Of a DNA stretch of 64,000 bases, positions 43,577 through 50,816 are shown one piece after another. This DNA is from QYOJ01 sp964449285 (lineage in GTDB: Bacteria; Bacteroidota; Bacteroidia; Bacteroidales; FEN-979). Position 1 is the stretch's first letter. Each line of letters starts with the position of its first letter. Below the pieces are notes generated by a model that saw nothing but the letters and a program-made list of their open reading frames with translations, searched no databases and was not told where the DNA came from. Where the stretch lies: assembly GCA_964449285.1 (NCBI GenBank), contig CAYUZX010000004.1, positions 1 to 64,000 of the forward strand. The letters are read 5' to 3'. The translations under genes were made by a program, and so were the position numbers.

Positions 43577-43628
43577 GGTCGATTGATGTTAAAATTTTCC
43601 CATTAATCCGAAAAAAAGGGAAAAGTAA

Positions 43629-43636
43629 TACCTTTG
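43629..43636 (+). promoter_or_regulatory. Predicted -7 box before the DUF3109 gene
   Basis: TACCTTTG matches TAnnTTTG, 41 bases before the ATG at 43678. There is no clear -33 TTG. A CCTACATTCCTGCATT repeat fragment lies between box and gene. Confidence 0.4.
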
Positions 43637-43677
43637 TTTAAAACTTTTTAAATTCCTACATTCCTGCATTAAAAACC

Positions 43678-44241
43678 ATGATTCTCCTCGACAACACCTT
43701 GATCTCCGACGACCTGAAAGATGTGTTCTTCTGTTGTGATATGGAAAAATGCAAAGGGTCCTGTTGCGTGGAAGGTGATGCCGGGGCCCCACTTGAGGAG
43801 GAGGAGATCTCACTTCTCGATGACTACCTGGATGAGATCAAGCCATTTATGACCCTGGAAGGAATCGATGAGATAGAGCGGGGAGGTGTATTTGACTATG
43901 ATGCTGAGGGTAAATTTGTGACGCCACTTATCGAAGGAATGGAGTGTGCCTATATATTTTTTAATAACGGCATTGCCCGGTGTGCTATTGAAGAGGCCTT
44001 TCAGCAGAAAAAAATTCCTTTCCCAAAACCACTTTCCTGTCACTTATATCCACTCCGGATCTCCTCTATTGGCAATGAGGATGCTATCAATTACCACAAA
44101 TGGTACATCTGCGATAAAGCCCTGGAAAAGGGCCATCGCAACAAAATACCCCTCTATCTCTTTTTACAGGATGCCCTGATAAGGAAATATGGCCTAAACT
44201 GGTATGAGCAGTTGGTCAGGTTGCTGAGCCGCTCGGTGTAG
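43678..44241 (+). CDS. DUF3109 family cysteine-rich protein
   Basis: The 187-residue protein has an N-terminal cluster FFCCDMEKCKGSCCVEGDAGAPL (cysteines about 19, 20, 25, 29, 30), ECAYIF, CAIEEAF, and KPLSCHLYPLRI. The spacing resembles the YkgJ-like putative zinc/iron-chelating family, to which DUF3109 is related. A metal or Fe-S cluster is likely but unproven. It converges with ferritin, overlapping it by 26 bases at the 3' ends, which may make their mRNAs antisense to each other. The pairing with ferritin hints at iron chemistry. Confidence 0.85.
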   Translation: MILLDNTLISDDLKDVFFCCDMEKCKGSCCVEGDAGAPLEEEEISLLDDYLDEIKPFMTLEGIDEIERGGVFDYDAEGKFVTPLIEGMECAYIFFNNGIARCAIEEAFQQKKIPFPKPLSCHLYPLRISSIGNEDAINYHKWYICDKALEKGHRNKIPLYLFLQDALIRKYGLNWYEQLVRLLSRSV

Positions 44242-44749
44242 TCAGCGACAGAGCCTTGGCTTTGGCAGCAGCAGCCAGCTCTTTGTCGATATGAAACAGA
44301 CCGCCTTTTTCGGTGCCGGCAAGGTGGATCTGGTCAAGGATGCTTCGGGCTGTTTTCTCCTCCTCAATTTGCTCATTGATATACCACTGAAGATAGTTGG
44401 CGCTCGTAAAATCCTTCTCCTTCAAACAACTTGCATAAAGGTCGTTGATTGATGCCGAAATGAATTCCTCATGCTTCAGCACCTGTTGGAACACATCCAG
44501 CAAAGATTTGAACTTGGCGGGTGGCGCTTCAAGCGAGGCAACCATGGTGTCTCCGCCCCTATCGTTGAGGTAATGGACGAGCTTGAGCATATGAAGCCTC
44601 TCTTCCTCTGTTTGTTTGTATAACCAATCCGATGCACCGGGATATCCGTTCCGTTCGCACCAGGAGGCCATGGAAAGGTAGATTCGGGAAGAGTGCTCTT
44701 CCTTTTTGATCTGCTCGTTCAGTGCTTTTTCAACGTTCTTATTGATCAT
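44216..44749 (-). CDS. ftnA: Ferritin (non-haem)
   Basis: The 177-residue four-helix ferritin carries diiron-site ligands in the first helices (KKEEHSSRIYLSMASWCE; TEEERLHMLKLVHYLNDRG) and in NEQIEEEKTARSILDQI. It stores iron as ferric oxide in a 24-mer cage and limits Fenton chemistry in anaerobes exposed to oxygen. A near-consensus -7 octamer (GATCTTTG, 7 of 8) lies about 35 bases upstream. The alanine/lysine-rich C-terminal tail extends past the usual end, and the 3' end overlaps the convergent DUF3109 gene. Confidence 0.94.
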   Translation of the reverse strand: MINKNVEKALNEQIKKEEHSSRIYLSMASWCERNGYPGASDWLYKQTEEERLHMLKLVHYLNDRGGDTMVASLEAPPAKFKSLLDVFQQVLKHEEFISASINDLYASCLKEKDFTSANYLQWYINEQIEEEKTARSILDQIHLAGTEKGGLFHIDKELAAAAKAKALSLTTPSGSAT

Positions 44750-44790
44750 GATATGCCATTTTTAAAATTTATTACAAAGATCGTAAAAAA

Positions 44791-44885
44791 ACGTAAGAAG
44801 TAAGACGTGAGATGTGAGACGTAAGAAAAGAAATGTCTTCCGCCTAAAATCGTAATTCGTAATTCGTAATTCGTAATTCGTAATT
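44791..44885. repeat. Heptamer repeats downstream of atpG
   Basis: Two families again lie next to each other. Reverse-oriented ACGTCTT/ACGTCTC units (ACGTAAGAAGTAAGACGTGA...) occupy 44791-44828, and CGTAATT heptamers, five in a row, occupy 44850-44885. The array fills most of the ferritin-atpG spacer. Confidence 0.85.
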
Positions 44886-44894
44886 GAAAAGGGG

Positions 44895-45785
44895 TTACCC
44901 TTTCAGCGCTTCCGCACCTGAAACAATCTCTATGATTTCCCGTGTGATCTGGTTCTGGCGGGCTTTGTTGTAAGAGATCCTGAGATCCTTCAGCAATTGC
45001 CGGGCGTTTTCTGTCGCCTGGTGCATAGCCGTCATTCTGGCGCCCATTTCAGCAGCATAGGAATCCAGCATCGCTTTGAAAAGCTGGATCCTGAGGGTTT
45101 TAGGAATCAGTTCGTGTAAGATAGTCTCTTTGTCAGGCTCAAAGATATAGTCGGCCTCTACCTTCTTCAGGTTGGCTTTAACCTGAGTCTCATCCGGAAC
45201 CAGTGGCAGGTACTGCTCAACCATTTGGCGTTGAACAGCTGCATTTTTAAACTGATTATATATCAATTCAATCCGGTCGAACTTTTTGTCGGTAAAAAGC
45301 TGCATCAATAACCGGGCTTTTCGGGCAACTGTTTCAAAGGTGAGGGCATCATAGATTTCATCCCAAAATTCAATCACCTGGTAGTTCCGCTTCCTGAAGA
45401 AATCGGTCGCCTTTTTCCCGACGGTTATCAGGTCCACTTCATGATTTCTGTCTTGGGCTCCATAGGTGTTGTGGATCCTGTCGGCTGCCAGTTTGATGAT
45501 GTTGGAGTTGAAAGCGCCACACAGTCCACGGTTGGAGGTGAATACAACCAGCAGAATCCGTTTGGGTTTTCGAACCTCCGTAAAACTACTTTCATTCGAA
45601 TCTTCCGCGCTGGCACTCAGGTTTTGCATAATCTTCCGCAATTTGGCAGCATACGGTCTGAGCTTCAGGATGGCGTTTTGAGCCCTTCTGAGCTTGGAAG
45701 CCGCCACCATCTTCATGGCACTGGTTATCTGTTCGGTCGATTTAACCGATGCAATCCTGATTCGTACTTCCTTTAATCCAGCCAT
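44895..45785 (-). CDS. atpG: F1Fo ATP synthase gamma subunit
   Basis: The 296-residue gamma subunit has the N-terminal coiled-coil helix (RIASVKSTEQITSAMKMVAASKLRRAQ) and the C-terminal helix (MTAMHQATENARQLLKDLRISYNKARQNQITREIIEIVSGAEAL), both highly conserved. It is the rotating shaft. It is the last gene of the atpBEFHAG cluster and is separated from atpA by 206 bases of repeat-rich DNA, far more than the other spacings, so its translation may depend on a new ribosome entry. Confidence 0.97.
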   Translation of the reverse strand: MAGLKEVRIRIASVKSTEQITSAMKMVAASKLRRAQNAILKLRPYAAKLRKIMQNLSASAEDSNESSFTEVRKPKRILLVVFTSNRGLCGAFNSNIIKLAADRIHNTYGAQDRNHEVDLITVGKKATDFFRKRNYQVIEFWDEIYDALTFETVARKARLLMQLFTDKKFDRIELIYNQFKNAAVQRQMVEQYLPLVPDETQVKANLKKVEADYIFEPDKETILHELIPKTLRIQLFKAMLDSYAAEMGARMTAMHQATENARQLLKDLRISYNKARQNQITREIIEIVSGAEALKG

Positions 45786-45790
45786 CTTTT

Positions 45791-45990
45791 CGAATTACGA
45801 ACTACGAATGATGAATTACGAATTGAATATTCACTTTTCTTCCTTCTTCCTTTTTCCTTCATCTTTCTTTCCTCTTCCTTCGTCTTTTTCAAGCGCCTAA
45901 GCTTTGGCGTAAGCAATCATCCTACGTCTTACCTCTTACCTCTCACGTCTTACGTCTCACGTCTTACGTCTCACGTTCTACGTCTCACAT
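45791..45990. repeat. Repeat-filled atpA-atpG spacer
   Basis: CGAATTACGAACTACGAATG heptamer-like units lie at 45791-45823, a pyrimidine-rich TTCCTTCTTCCTTTTTCC stretch at about 45838-45885, and ACGTCTT/ACCTCTT/ACGTCTC units at 45922-45990. No coding frame is evident. All three parts lie inside the atp transcription unit. Confidence 0.8.
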
Positions 45991-45991
45991 T

Positions 45992-47581
45992 TTACCTCTG
46001 CCCCTCATACTTCCTGGAAATATCAGCAGCCGCTTTCTCCATTGCCTTCTCATCCTCTTCGAGCAATTTTCCCTCACGGAGATGCTCCAGAACTGCTTTA
46101 TGATGAGATACCATATAATGAAGGTACTCCACTTCAAAATCCATTACGCTCCTAACCGGTACATTCTTCAACAAACCCCTGGTGCCGCAATAGATGATGG
46201 CGATCTGTTGTTCCACAGACATCGGAGAGTATTGTGCCTGTTTCAGGATCTGCACGTTTCTGGCACCTTTATCCAGCACAGCTTTGGTAGCTGCATCCAA
46301 ATCGGATCCGAATTTGGAGAAGGCCTCCAGTTCGCGGTATTCGGCCTGAGCCAGTTTCAAGGTGCCGGCAACCTTTTTCATGGATTTTATCTGGGCATTC
46401 CCTCCAACACGGGATACAGAGATCCCTACGTTGATAGCCGGGCGAATCCCCGAATTGAAGAGTCCTGTCTCCAGGAAGATCTGTCCGTCGGTGATCGAGA
46501 TGACATTGGTTGGAATATAGGCCGTGACATCACCAGCTTGAGTTTCGATGATAGGGAGCGCCGTGAGAGAACCACCCCCTTTCACCAAATGCCGGATCGA
46601 TTCAGGAAGGTCATTCATTTTCTTTGCCACGGCATCGGAAGAGATGATCCTGGCCGCCCGTTCCAGCAAGCGGGAGTGGAGGTAAAAGACATCTCCCGGA
46701 TAGGCTTCCCGCCCGGGAGGACGACGAAGCAGGAGGGATACTTCACGGTAAGCAACAGCCTGTTTCGACAGATCATCATAGATCACCAGGGCCGGACGCC
46801 CCGTATCCCTGAAGAACTCGCCGATAGCAGCTCCGGCAAAGGGTGCATAAAACTGCATGGCAGCGGGATCGGATGCGGTAGCCGTAACGATCACGGTATA
46901 GGCCATCGCCCCTTTCTCCTCAAGGGTCTTCAAAATATTTGCCACAGTGGAGCCCTTCTGTCCGATAGCTACATAGATGCAGTAGACCGGTTCTCCCTTT
47001 GTATAAAACTCCCGCTGGTTGATGATTGTATCAATCACGATGGCAGTTTTTCCAGTCTGCCTGTCGCCGATAATCAACTCACGCTGTCCTCTGCCAATCG
47101 GGATCATGGCATCAATTGCCTTTATCCCGGATTGCAGCGGCTGATTTACCGGTTGTCGGTAAATTACACCAGGTGCTTTCCGTTCCAGCGGCATTTCATA
47201 ACGTTCGCCTCCGATTTTTCCCTTTCCGTCGATCGGTTCTCCCAGCGTGTTGATGACCCTGCCAAGAAGTCCGTCGCCAACCTCAATTGAGGCAATCCTG
47301 CGGGTTCTCTTTACAGTGTCGCCCTCTTTGATATCATAAGCCTCCCCCAGTAAGACAACTCCCACATTATCCTCTTCCAGGTTAAGTACGATGGCCCTGA
47401 TGCCATTTTTCTCAAACTCAACCAACTCGCCCGATTCGGCGTTGGTCAGACCATAGATACGGGCAATGCCGTCACCCACCTGCAAAACGATGCCAATCTC
47501 TTCAAGTTCGGCAACATTATGATAGCCTGCCAACTCTTTCCGTAAAATTGCAGATACTTCAGCTGGTTTTATTTCTGCCAT
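45992..47581 (-). CDS. atpA: F1Fo ATP synthase alpha subunit
   Basis: The 529-residue alpha subunit has the P-loop GDRQTGKTAIVIDT (about 171-184), the arginine-finger region (SVSRVGGNAQIKSMK) and PPGREAYPGDVFYLHSRLLERAAR. It forms the non-catalytic nucleotide sites of the F1 hexamer with beta, whose gene (atpD) is not in this window. It is 1 base downstream of the atpH stop. Confidence 0.98.
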   Translation of the reverse strand: MAEIKPAEVSAILRKELAGYHNVAELEEIGIVLQVGDGIARIYGLTNAESGELVEFEKNGIRAIVLNLEEDNVGVVLLGEAYDIKEGDTVKRTRRIASIEVGDGLLGRVINTLGEPIDGKGKIGGERYEMPLERKAPGVIYRQPVNQPLQSGIKAIDAMIPIGRGQRELIIGDRQTGKTAIVIDTIINQREFYTKGEPVYCIYVAIGQKGSTVANILKTLEEKGAMAYTVIVTATASDPAAMQFYAPFAGAAIGEFFRDTGRPALVIYDDLSKQAVAYREVSLLLRRPPGREAYPGDVFYLHSRLLERAARIISSDAVAKKMNDLPESIRHLVKGGGSLTALPIIETQAGDVTAYIPTNVISITDGQIFLETGLFNSGIRPAINVGISVSRVGGNAQIKSMKKVAGTLKLAQAEYRELEAFSKFGSDLDAATKAVLDKGARNVQILKQAQYSPMSVEQQIAIIYCGTRGLLKNVPVRSVMDFEVEYLHYMVSHHKAVLEHLREGKLLEEDEKAMEKAAADISRKYEGQR

Positions 47582-47582
47582 A

Positions 47583-48143
47583 TTAAAAACCTTTTTTATA
47601 CAAATTAATTCTGGCGGTGCTTTTTCGCATCCGCTCTATCTGATAATAGATACTGGCATCATACTGCATGTCGCTCCAGTTCAAGATAAATCCTCCGATA
47701 ATTTCCGGATCGATCTTCTGAATCAGCTCAATCTGCCATTTCGTATAATCCTTCATGATGGTAGTAACCCGGTTCCGGATCGCTTCGGTGACCGGAATAG
47801 CAGTCGTGAGAACGACCGGTAAAATCTCTTTATACTCCTTGTATAACGTGATCAGCTTACGGGCGATCTCCGGGATATAAACCTCTCTGTTCTTACGAAC
47901 CAGGATAAGAAGGAACTTCATGGTCATCACGTTAAACCGGCTTTCAAACAGATCCTTCAGGATTTTCTCCTTTTTCTTTTCACTAATCACCGGGCTCTTC
48001 AGAACCAGCACAAAGATCTTGTTTTCCTGACAAACGGAAACCAGTTCGCGTGCATCCGAATAGATGGCCTCCTCCTGTTTCTTTTCAACAGCAAGTTCAA
48101 AAAGCGCCTTCGCATACCGTTCCGATACCAGGGATATCCTCAT
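47583..48143 (-). CDS. atpH: F1Fo ATP synthase delta subunit
   Basis: The 186-residue delta (OSCP) subunit has the N-terminal six-helix domain (RYAKALFELAVEKKQEE) and the C-terminal conserved IDPEIIGGFILNWSDMQYDASI. It ties the peripheral stalk to the top of F1. It is 12 bases after atpF and 1 base before atpA. Confidence 0.95.
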   Translation of the reverse strand: MRISLVSERYAKALFELAVEKKQEEAIYSDARELVSVCQENKIFVLVLKSPVISEKKKEKILKDLFESRFNVMTMKFLLILVRKNREVYIPEIARKLITLYKEYKEILPVVLTTAIPVTEAIRNRVTTIMKDYTKWQIELIQKIDPEIIGGFILNWSDMQYDASIYYQIERMRKSTARINLYKKGF

Positions 48144-48155
48144 CAGGAATCTCTT

Positions 48156-48650
48156 TTAATTAAAATGGATCTTGTCCATTTGCTGTTTTACATATACTTC
48201 CTGCTGTTTGGCATCAGCAAGTTCATGTTCCAGAATTTTGGTTGCGATCTCAAGCGACAGTTCCGCAAGTTGATTTTTAAGATCGGTCATTGCAGCCATC
48301 TTTTCATTCTCAATGCTCTCCTTGGCGCTGGCAATGATTCGTGATGCCTCTTCTTTGGCTTTCTCCTTCGATTCTTCGATGATGACATCCCTCACCTTCC
48401 GTGCATCGCTTAAAATGGCATCCCGTTCATCTTTAGCCTGGTGTAACAGCTCTTCGTTGCTGAACTGAAGCTGCTTCATCTCTTCCTTTGCCCTGTCGGC
48501 CGCATGCAATGCATCATCGATGGATGTTTCACGGTCTTTCAGAGACTGGAGGATAGGCTTCCAGGCAAACTTCCGGAGAATCAGGAGAAGGATCAGAAAT
48601 GGCAATGCCATCCAGAAAATCAGACCCAATCCGGGGGTTATCAGTTCCAT
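48156..48650 (-). CDS. atpF: F1Fo ATP synthase b subunit
   Basis: The 164-residue b subunit has one N-terminal TM helix (about 7-27, GLIFWMALPFLILLLILRKF) and then a long charged coiled coil, ending with the delta-binding segment. It forms the peripheral stator. It is separated from atpE by 76 bases containing a strong imperfect hairpin. Confidence 0.96.
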   Translation of the reverse strand: MELITPGLGLIFWMALPFLILLLILRKFAWKPILQSLKDRETSIDDALHAADRAKEEMKQLQFSNEELLHQAKDERDAILSDARKVRDVIIEESKEKAKEEASRIIASAKESIENEKMAAMTDLKNQLAELSLEIATKILEHELADAKQQEVYVKQQMDKIHFN

Positions 48651-48678
48651 ATCTTATTGTAATTTACATTCATTAAAA

Positions 48679-48715
48679 TTCTTCATGACTCAACCAACCG
48701 TTAAGCCATGAAGAA
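48679..48715 (-). terminator. Intra-operon hairpin between atpE and atpF (leaky terminator or mRNA stabiliser)
   Basis: Arms TTCTTCATG and CATGAAGAA (9 bp) continue inwards as CTCAAC/GTTAAG, giving a 16-position stem with two mismatches around a 5-base loop. On the minus strand it starts 12 bases past the atpE stop and is followed by TTTT. It may lower expression of atpFHAG relative to the multicopy c subunit. Confidence 0.6.
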
Positions 48716-48726
48716 CCGGTTGCCTG

Positions 48727-48987
48727 TTAAATAAACAAAATCAGCAGACAAACTACAATAGCGAAAAACGCTACCCCCTCCACGAGAGCAGCCGCGATGA
48801 TCATATTCGATCGTATGTCACCAACAGCTTCCGGCTGCCGGGCAATGGACTCGAGAGCACTCTTACCGATATTACCAATACCGATACCTGCGCCAACGAC
48901 TGCAATACCCGCACCAATACCTGCTCCCAGGCGGGCGATGGCCTGAAAATCTCCGACCAGCTGCAAAAAAATTGTTAATAATTCCAT
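48727..48987 (-). CDS. atpE: F1Fo ATP synthase c subunit (predicted proton type)
   Basis: The 86-residue c subunit forms a hairpin of two TM helices with the polar loop ARQPE. The ion-binding glutamate lies in helix 2 (AAALVEGVAFFA). Sodium-type c subunits have Gln in helix 1 (GxGxGQG) and Ser/Thr after the glutamate. Here the matching positions are Ile (GIGIGIG) and Gly-Val, so proton coupling is predicted. The short spacing to atpB (73 bases) is filled by heptamers. High expression is expected because 8-15 copies form the ring. Confidence 0.96.
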   Translation of the reverse strand: MELLTIFLQLVGDFQAIARLGAGIGAGIAVVGAGIGIGNIGKSALESIARQPEAVGDIRSNMIIAAALVEGVAFFAIVVCLLILFI

Positions 48988-49033
48988 AGTACTACTTTAT
49001 TTAAATGTAACATGCAAAATGTAAATCCTCGTC

Positions 49034-49060
49034 ATTCGTAATTCGTAATTCGTAATTCAT
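49034..49060. repeat. CGTAATT heptamers between atpB and atpE
   Basis: Units ATTCGTA are repeated three to four times (ATTCGTAATTCGTAATTCGTAATTC), the same family as 44850, 33593 and the tsaB insertion. The array ends just after the atpB stop codon. Confidence 0.8.
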
Positions 49061-50239
49061 TTAATGGTGTTCCGTTTCAATTGTCGCCAACCCGAAATAG
49101 AGAGCTGATAACAAGGTAAATACATATGCCTGGATAAATGCAACAAGGATCTCCAGCAAGTCCATAAATACAATAAATGCCACTGAAACAATCGAAACTC
49201 CGAGTCCCAATGCCACGTTGATCGATCCGAAGATGAAAATCAGGCTGACGAAACCAAGCACGATGATGTGGCCTGCTGCCATGTTGGCAAAAAGTCGCAC
49301 CATTAATACAAACGGCTTGGTAATGATCCCAATGATTTCCACCACAGGCATCAGGGGAACAGGAAGTTTCAACCACCAGGGGACGCCCGGTGTGTTGATG
49401 ATATCAACCCAGTAATGCTTGTTGCCGCTTATGGTAGTCAGAACCAGCGTAAACACAGCCAACACCATGGTTATGGCAATGTTGCCTGTTACGTTTGCCC
49501 CACCCGGGAAGATTGGGATAATTCCAAGGAGGTTATTCAGTAAAATAAAAAAGAATATCGTCAAAAGGAAAGGCATGAACTTTTCATATTTCTTCTCTCC
49601 GATTGAACTTTTTGCGATGTCGTCACGGATGAAGATAATAACGGGTTCCAGAAGGGATTGCATCCCTTTTGGCGCTGATTTGGGATTCCGTTTGTACCGG
49701 TTAGCCACAGAGATGAAAATCCACAACAGCAGAAAACAACTGATGAGCAATGCAAACACTGTTTTTGTAATTGAGAAATCAAAAACGGTTTTACCCGATA
49801 CAACTTCAGCATGAATTTTCCCATGCTCCAACACAAATCCCTTGTATGCGTGAGTAGGGTTATGAAATTTGGATGATAAGAAGGCGTAAATCTCTCCGTC
49901 ATATAGCAAAATAACAGGCAACGGGATGGTGATATGCGCATGTCCCAATGTGGCAATATGCCATTCGTGATTGTCCACTACATGCTCCATGATCATCTTG
50001 CCGGCATCGAATTCCTGCTCAACGATCAAATCCTCATCGTACTGAAAGGTAGTATCTGTTAAAGATTCAGTTAAAGCATGTGATTTTTCAGAGGCATTGG
50101 CCACCGATCCCGGAGAAACAATTAGTGCCAGGAAAAGAAAGAGAATAAAAGTGAAGAACCTGAAGTGCTGCGTTCGAACCATAGCTGCTGTTACATGCTG
50201 ATTTTCGGGCTGCAAGTTTACGAACAATTCACGAAACAT
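49061..50239 (-). CDS. atpB: F1Fo ATP synthase a subunit
   Basis: The 392-residue a subunit is given from the ATG at 50239. An ATG at 50182 would start right at the signal peptide (MVRTQHFRFFTFILFLFLALI) and is an equally good choice. A periplasmic domain of about 120 residues follows, rich in histidine and acidic residues (MIMEHVVDNHEWHIATLGHAHI), typical of Bacteroidetes AtpB. The membrane part has the essential arginine in KPFVLMVRLFANMAAGH. It provides the half-channels beside the c ring. It lies 48 bases after the upstream lipoprotein gene and may share its promoter. Confidence 0.94.
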   Translation of the reverse strand: MFRELFVNLQPENQHVTAAMVRTQHFRFFTFILFLFLALIVSPGSVANASEKSHALTESLTDTTFQYDEDLIVEQEFDAGKMIMEHVVDNHEWHIATLGHAHITIPLPVILLYDGEIYAFLSSKFHNPTHAYKGFVLEHGKIHAEVVSGKTVFDFSITKTVFALLISCFLLLWIFISVANRYKRNPKSAPKGMQSLLEPVIIFIRDDIAKSSIGEKKYEKFMPFLLTIFFFILLNNLLGIIPIFPGGANVTGNIAITMVLAVFTLVLTTISGNKHYWVDIINTPGVPWWLKLPVPLMPVVEIIGIITKPFVLMVRLFANMAAGHIIVLGFVSLIFIFGSINVALGLGVSIVSVAFIVFMDLLEILVAFIQAYVFTLLSALYFGLATIETEHH

Positions 50240-50287
50240 GAAAATCAAATTTCATGGATATATGAACATATGTAATATTGGTGGGGG

Positions 50288-50644
50288 CTACGGCTGGGGG
50301 GTATTCACCCAAAGGATGACAAAATGCTCAATTCCAGCATAGACCTGCACCGCACCGTAATCTTCCCAGTTCTCGGTATCATACCAGAAGAATGCCGGTG
50401 GGAGATCCATGAAAAGCACTTCACCATCCTGATCGGTCCATAGGTTGCCAATATAGTTGCCTGCTTTCAGATTCTGGTAGCTGGTGGCGAGATACACTTG
50501 CTCTCCCACAATTACGTCCCCATTGGTATCCATGACCTTTATCACGAGGATTCCAACTGTAGCCTCATCGGTACTGCAGGAAGGAAGCATTACGATGGAG
50601 GCAAAGAAAAGAAGGCCGGACATTAATATAAACCACTTTTTCAT
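50288..50644 (-). CDS. Small lipoprotein of unknown function
   Basis: This 118-residue protein has a lipoprotein signal (MKKWFILMSGLLFFASIVMLPSC, cysteine 23). The mature part is a single domain starting VGILVIKVMDTNGDVIVGEQVYLA, the pattern of carboxypeptidase-regulatory/prealbumin-like beta-sandwich folds, followed by LWTDQDGEVLFMDLPP. It has a perfect TAAGTTTG box 26 bases upstream. It precedes atpB on the same strand. A link to ATP synthase is positional only. Confidence 0.75.
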   Translation of the reverse strand: MKKWFILMSGLLFFASIVMLPSCSTDEATVGILVIKVMDTNGDVIVGEQVYLATSYQNLKAGNYIGNLWTDQDGEVLFMDLPPAFFWYDTENWEDYGAVQVYAGIEHFVILWVNTPQP

Positions 50645-50669
50645 GCTTTCGGTTCTTTTAATTTTACTA

Positions 50670-50677
50670 CAAACTTA
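50670..50677 (-). promoter_or_regulatory. Predicted -7 box for the lipoprotein-atp operon
   Basis: Minus strand TAAGTTTG fits TAnnTTTG and lies 26 bases before the lipoprotein ATG. No other good box occurs before atpB, so this may be the main atp promoter. Confidence 0.5.
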
Positions 50678-50766
50678 CATAATAATATTCTGCCAGAGGG
50701 AAAATAAAATCGGTGATTTTCAGTTTGTAACATTTGAGTGTGCCAGACGTCTAAGTTTTTCAGTCC

Positions 50767-50796
50767 TTGCGTATTTATTAAAATTACGTAAATTTG
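50767..50796 (+). promoter_or_regulatory. Predicted promoter of the tolC-hlyD-tsaB operon
   Basis: TTG (50767-50769), a 19-base spacer and TAAATTTG (50789-50796) match the Bacteroidetes consensus. Transcription would start near 50802, 15 bases before the chosen ATG at 50817, which rejects the far upstream start at 50484. Confidence 0.65.
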
Positions 50797-50816
50797 AACC
50801 CTTAAATGAAGATGTT

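Noticed and set aside
46082..47290. 402-codon open frame on the plus strand
   Set aside because: It lies wholly antisense to atpA, has no recognisable domain, and its composition mirrors the conserved alpha subunit on the other strand.
48727..48987. Sodium-dependent c subunit
   Set aside because: The helix 1 glutamine and the Ser/Thr after the helix 2 glutamate that define sodium binding are replaced by Ile and Gly-Val.
50484..50816. Long N-terminal extension of the second TolC-like protein
   Set aside because: It overlaps the divergent lipoprotein gene and the predicted promoter, and the signal peptide begins at 50817.
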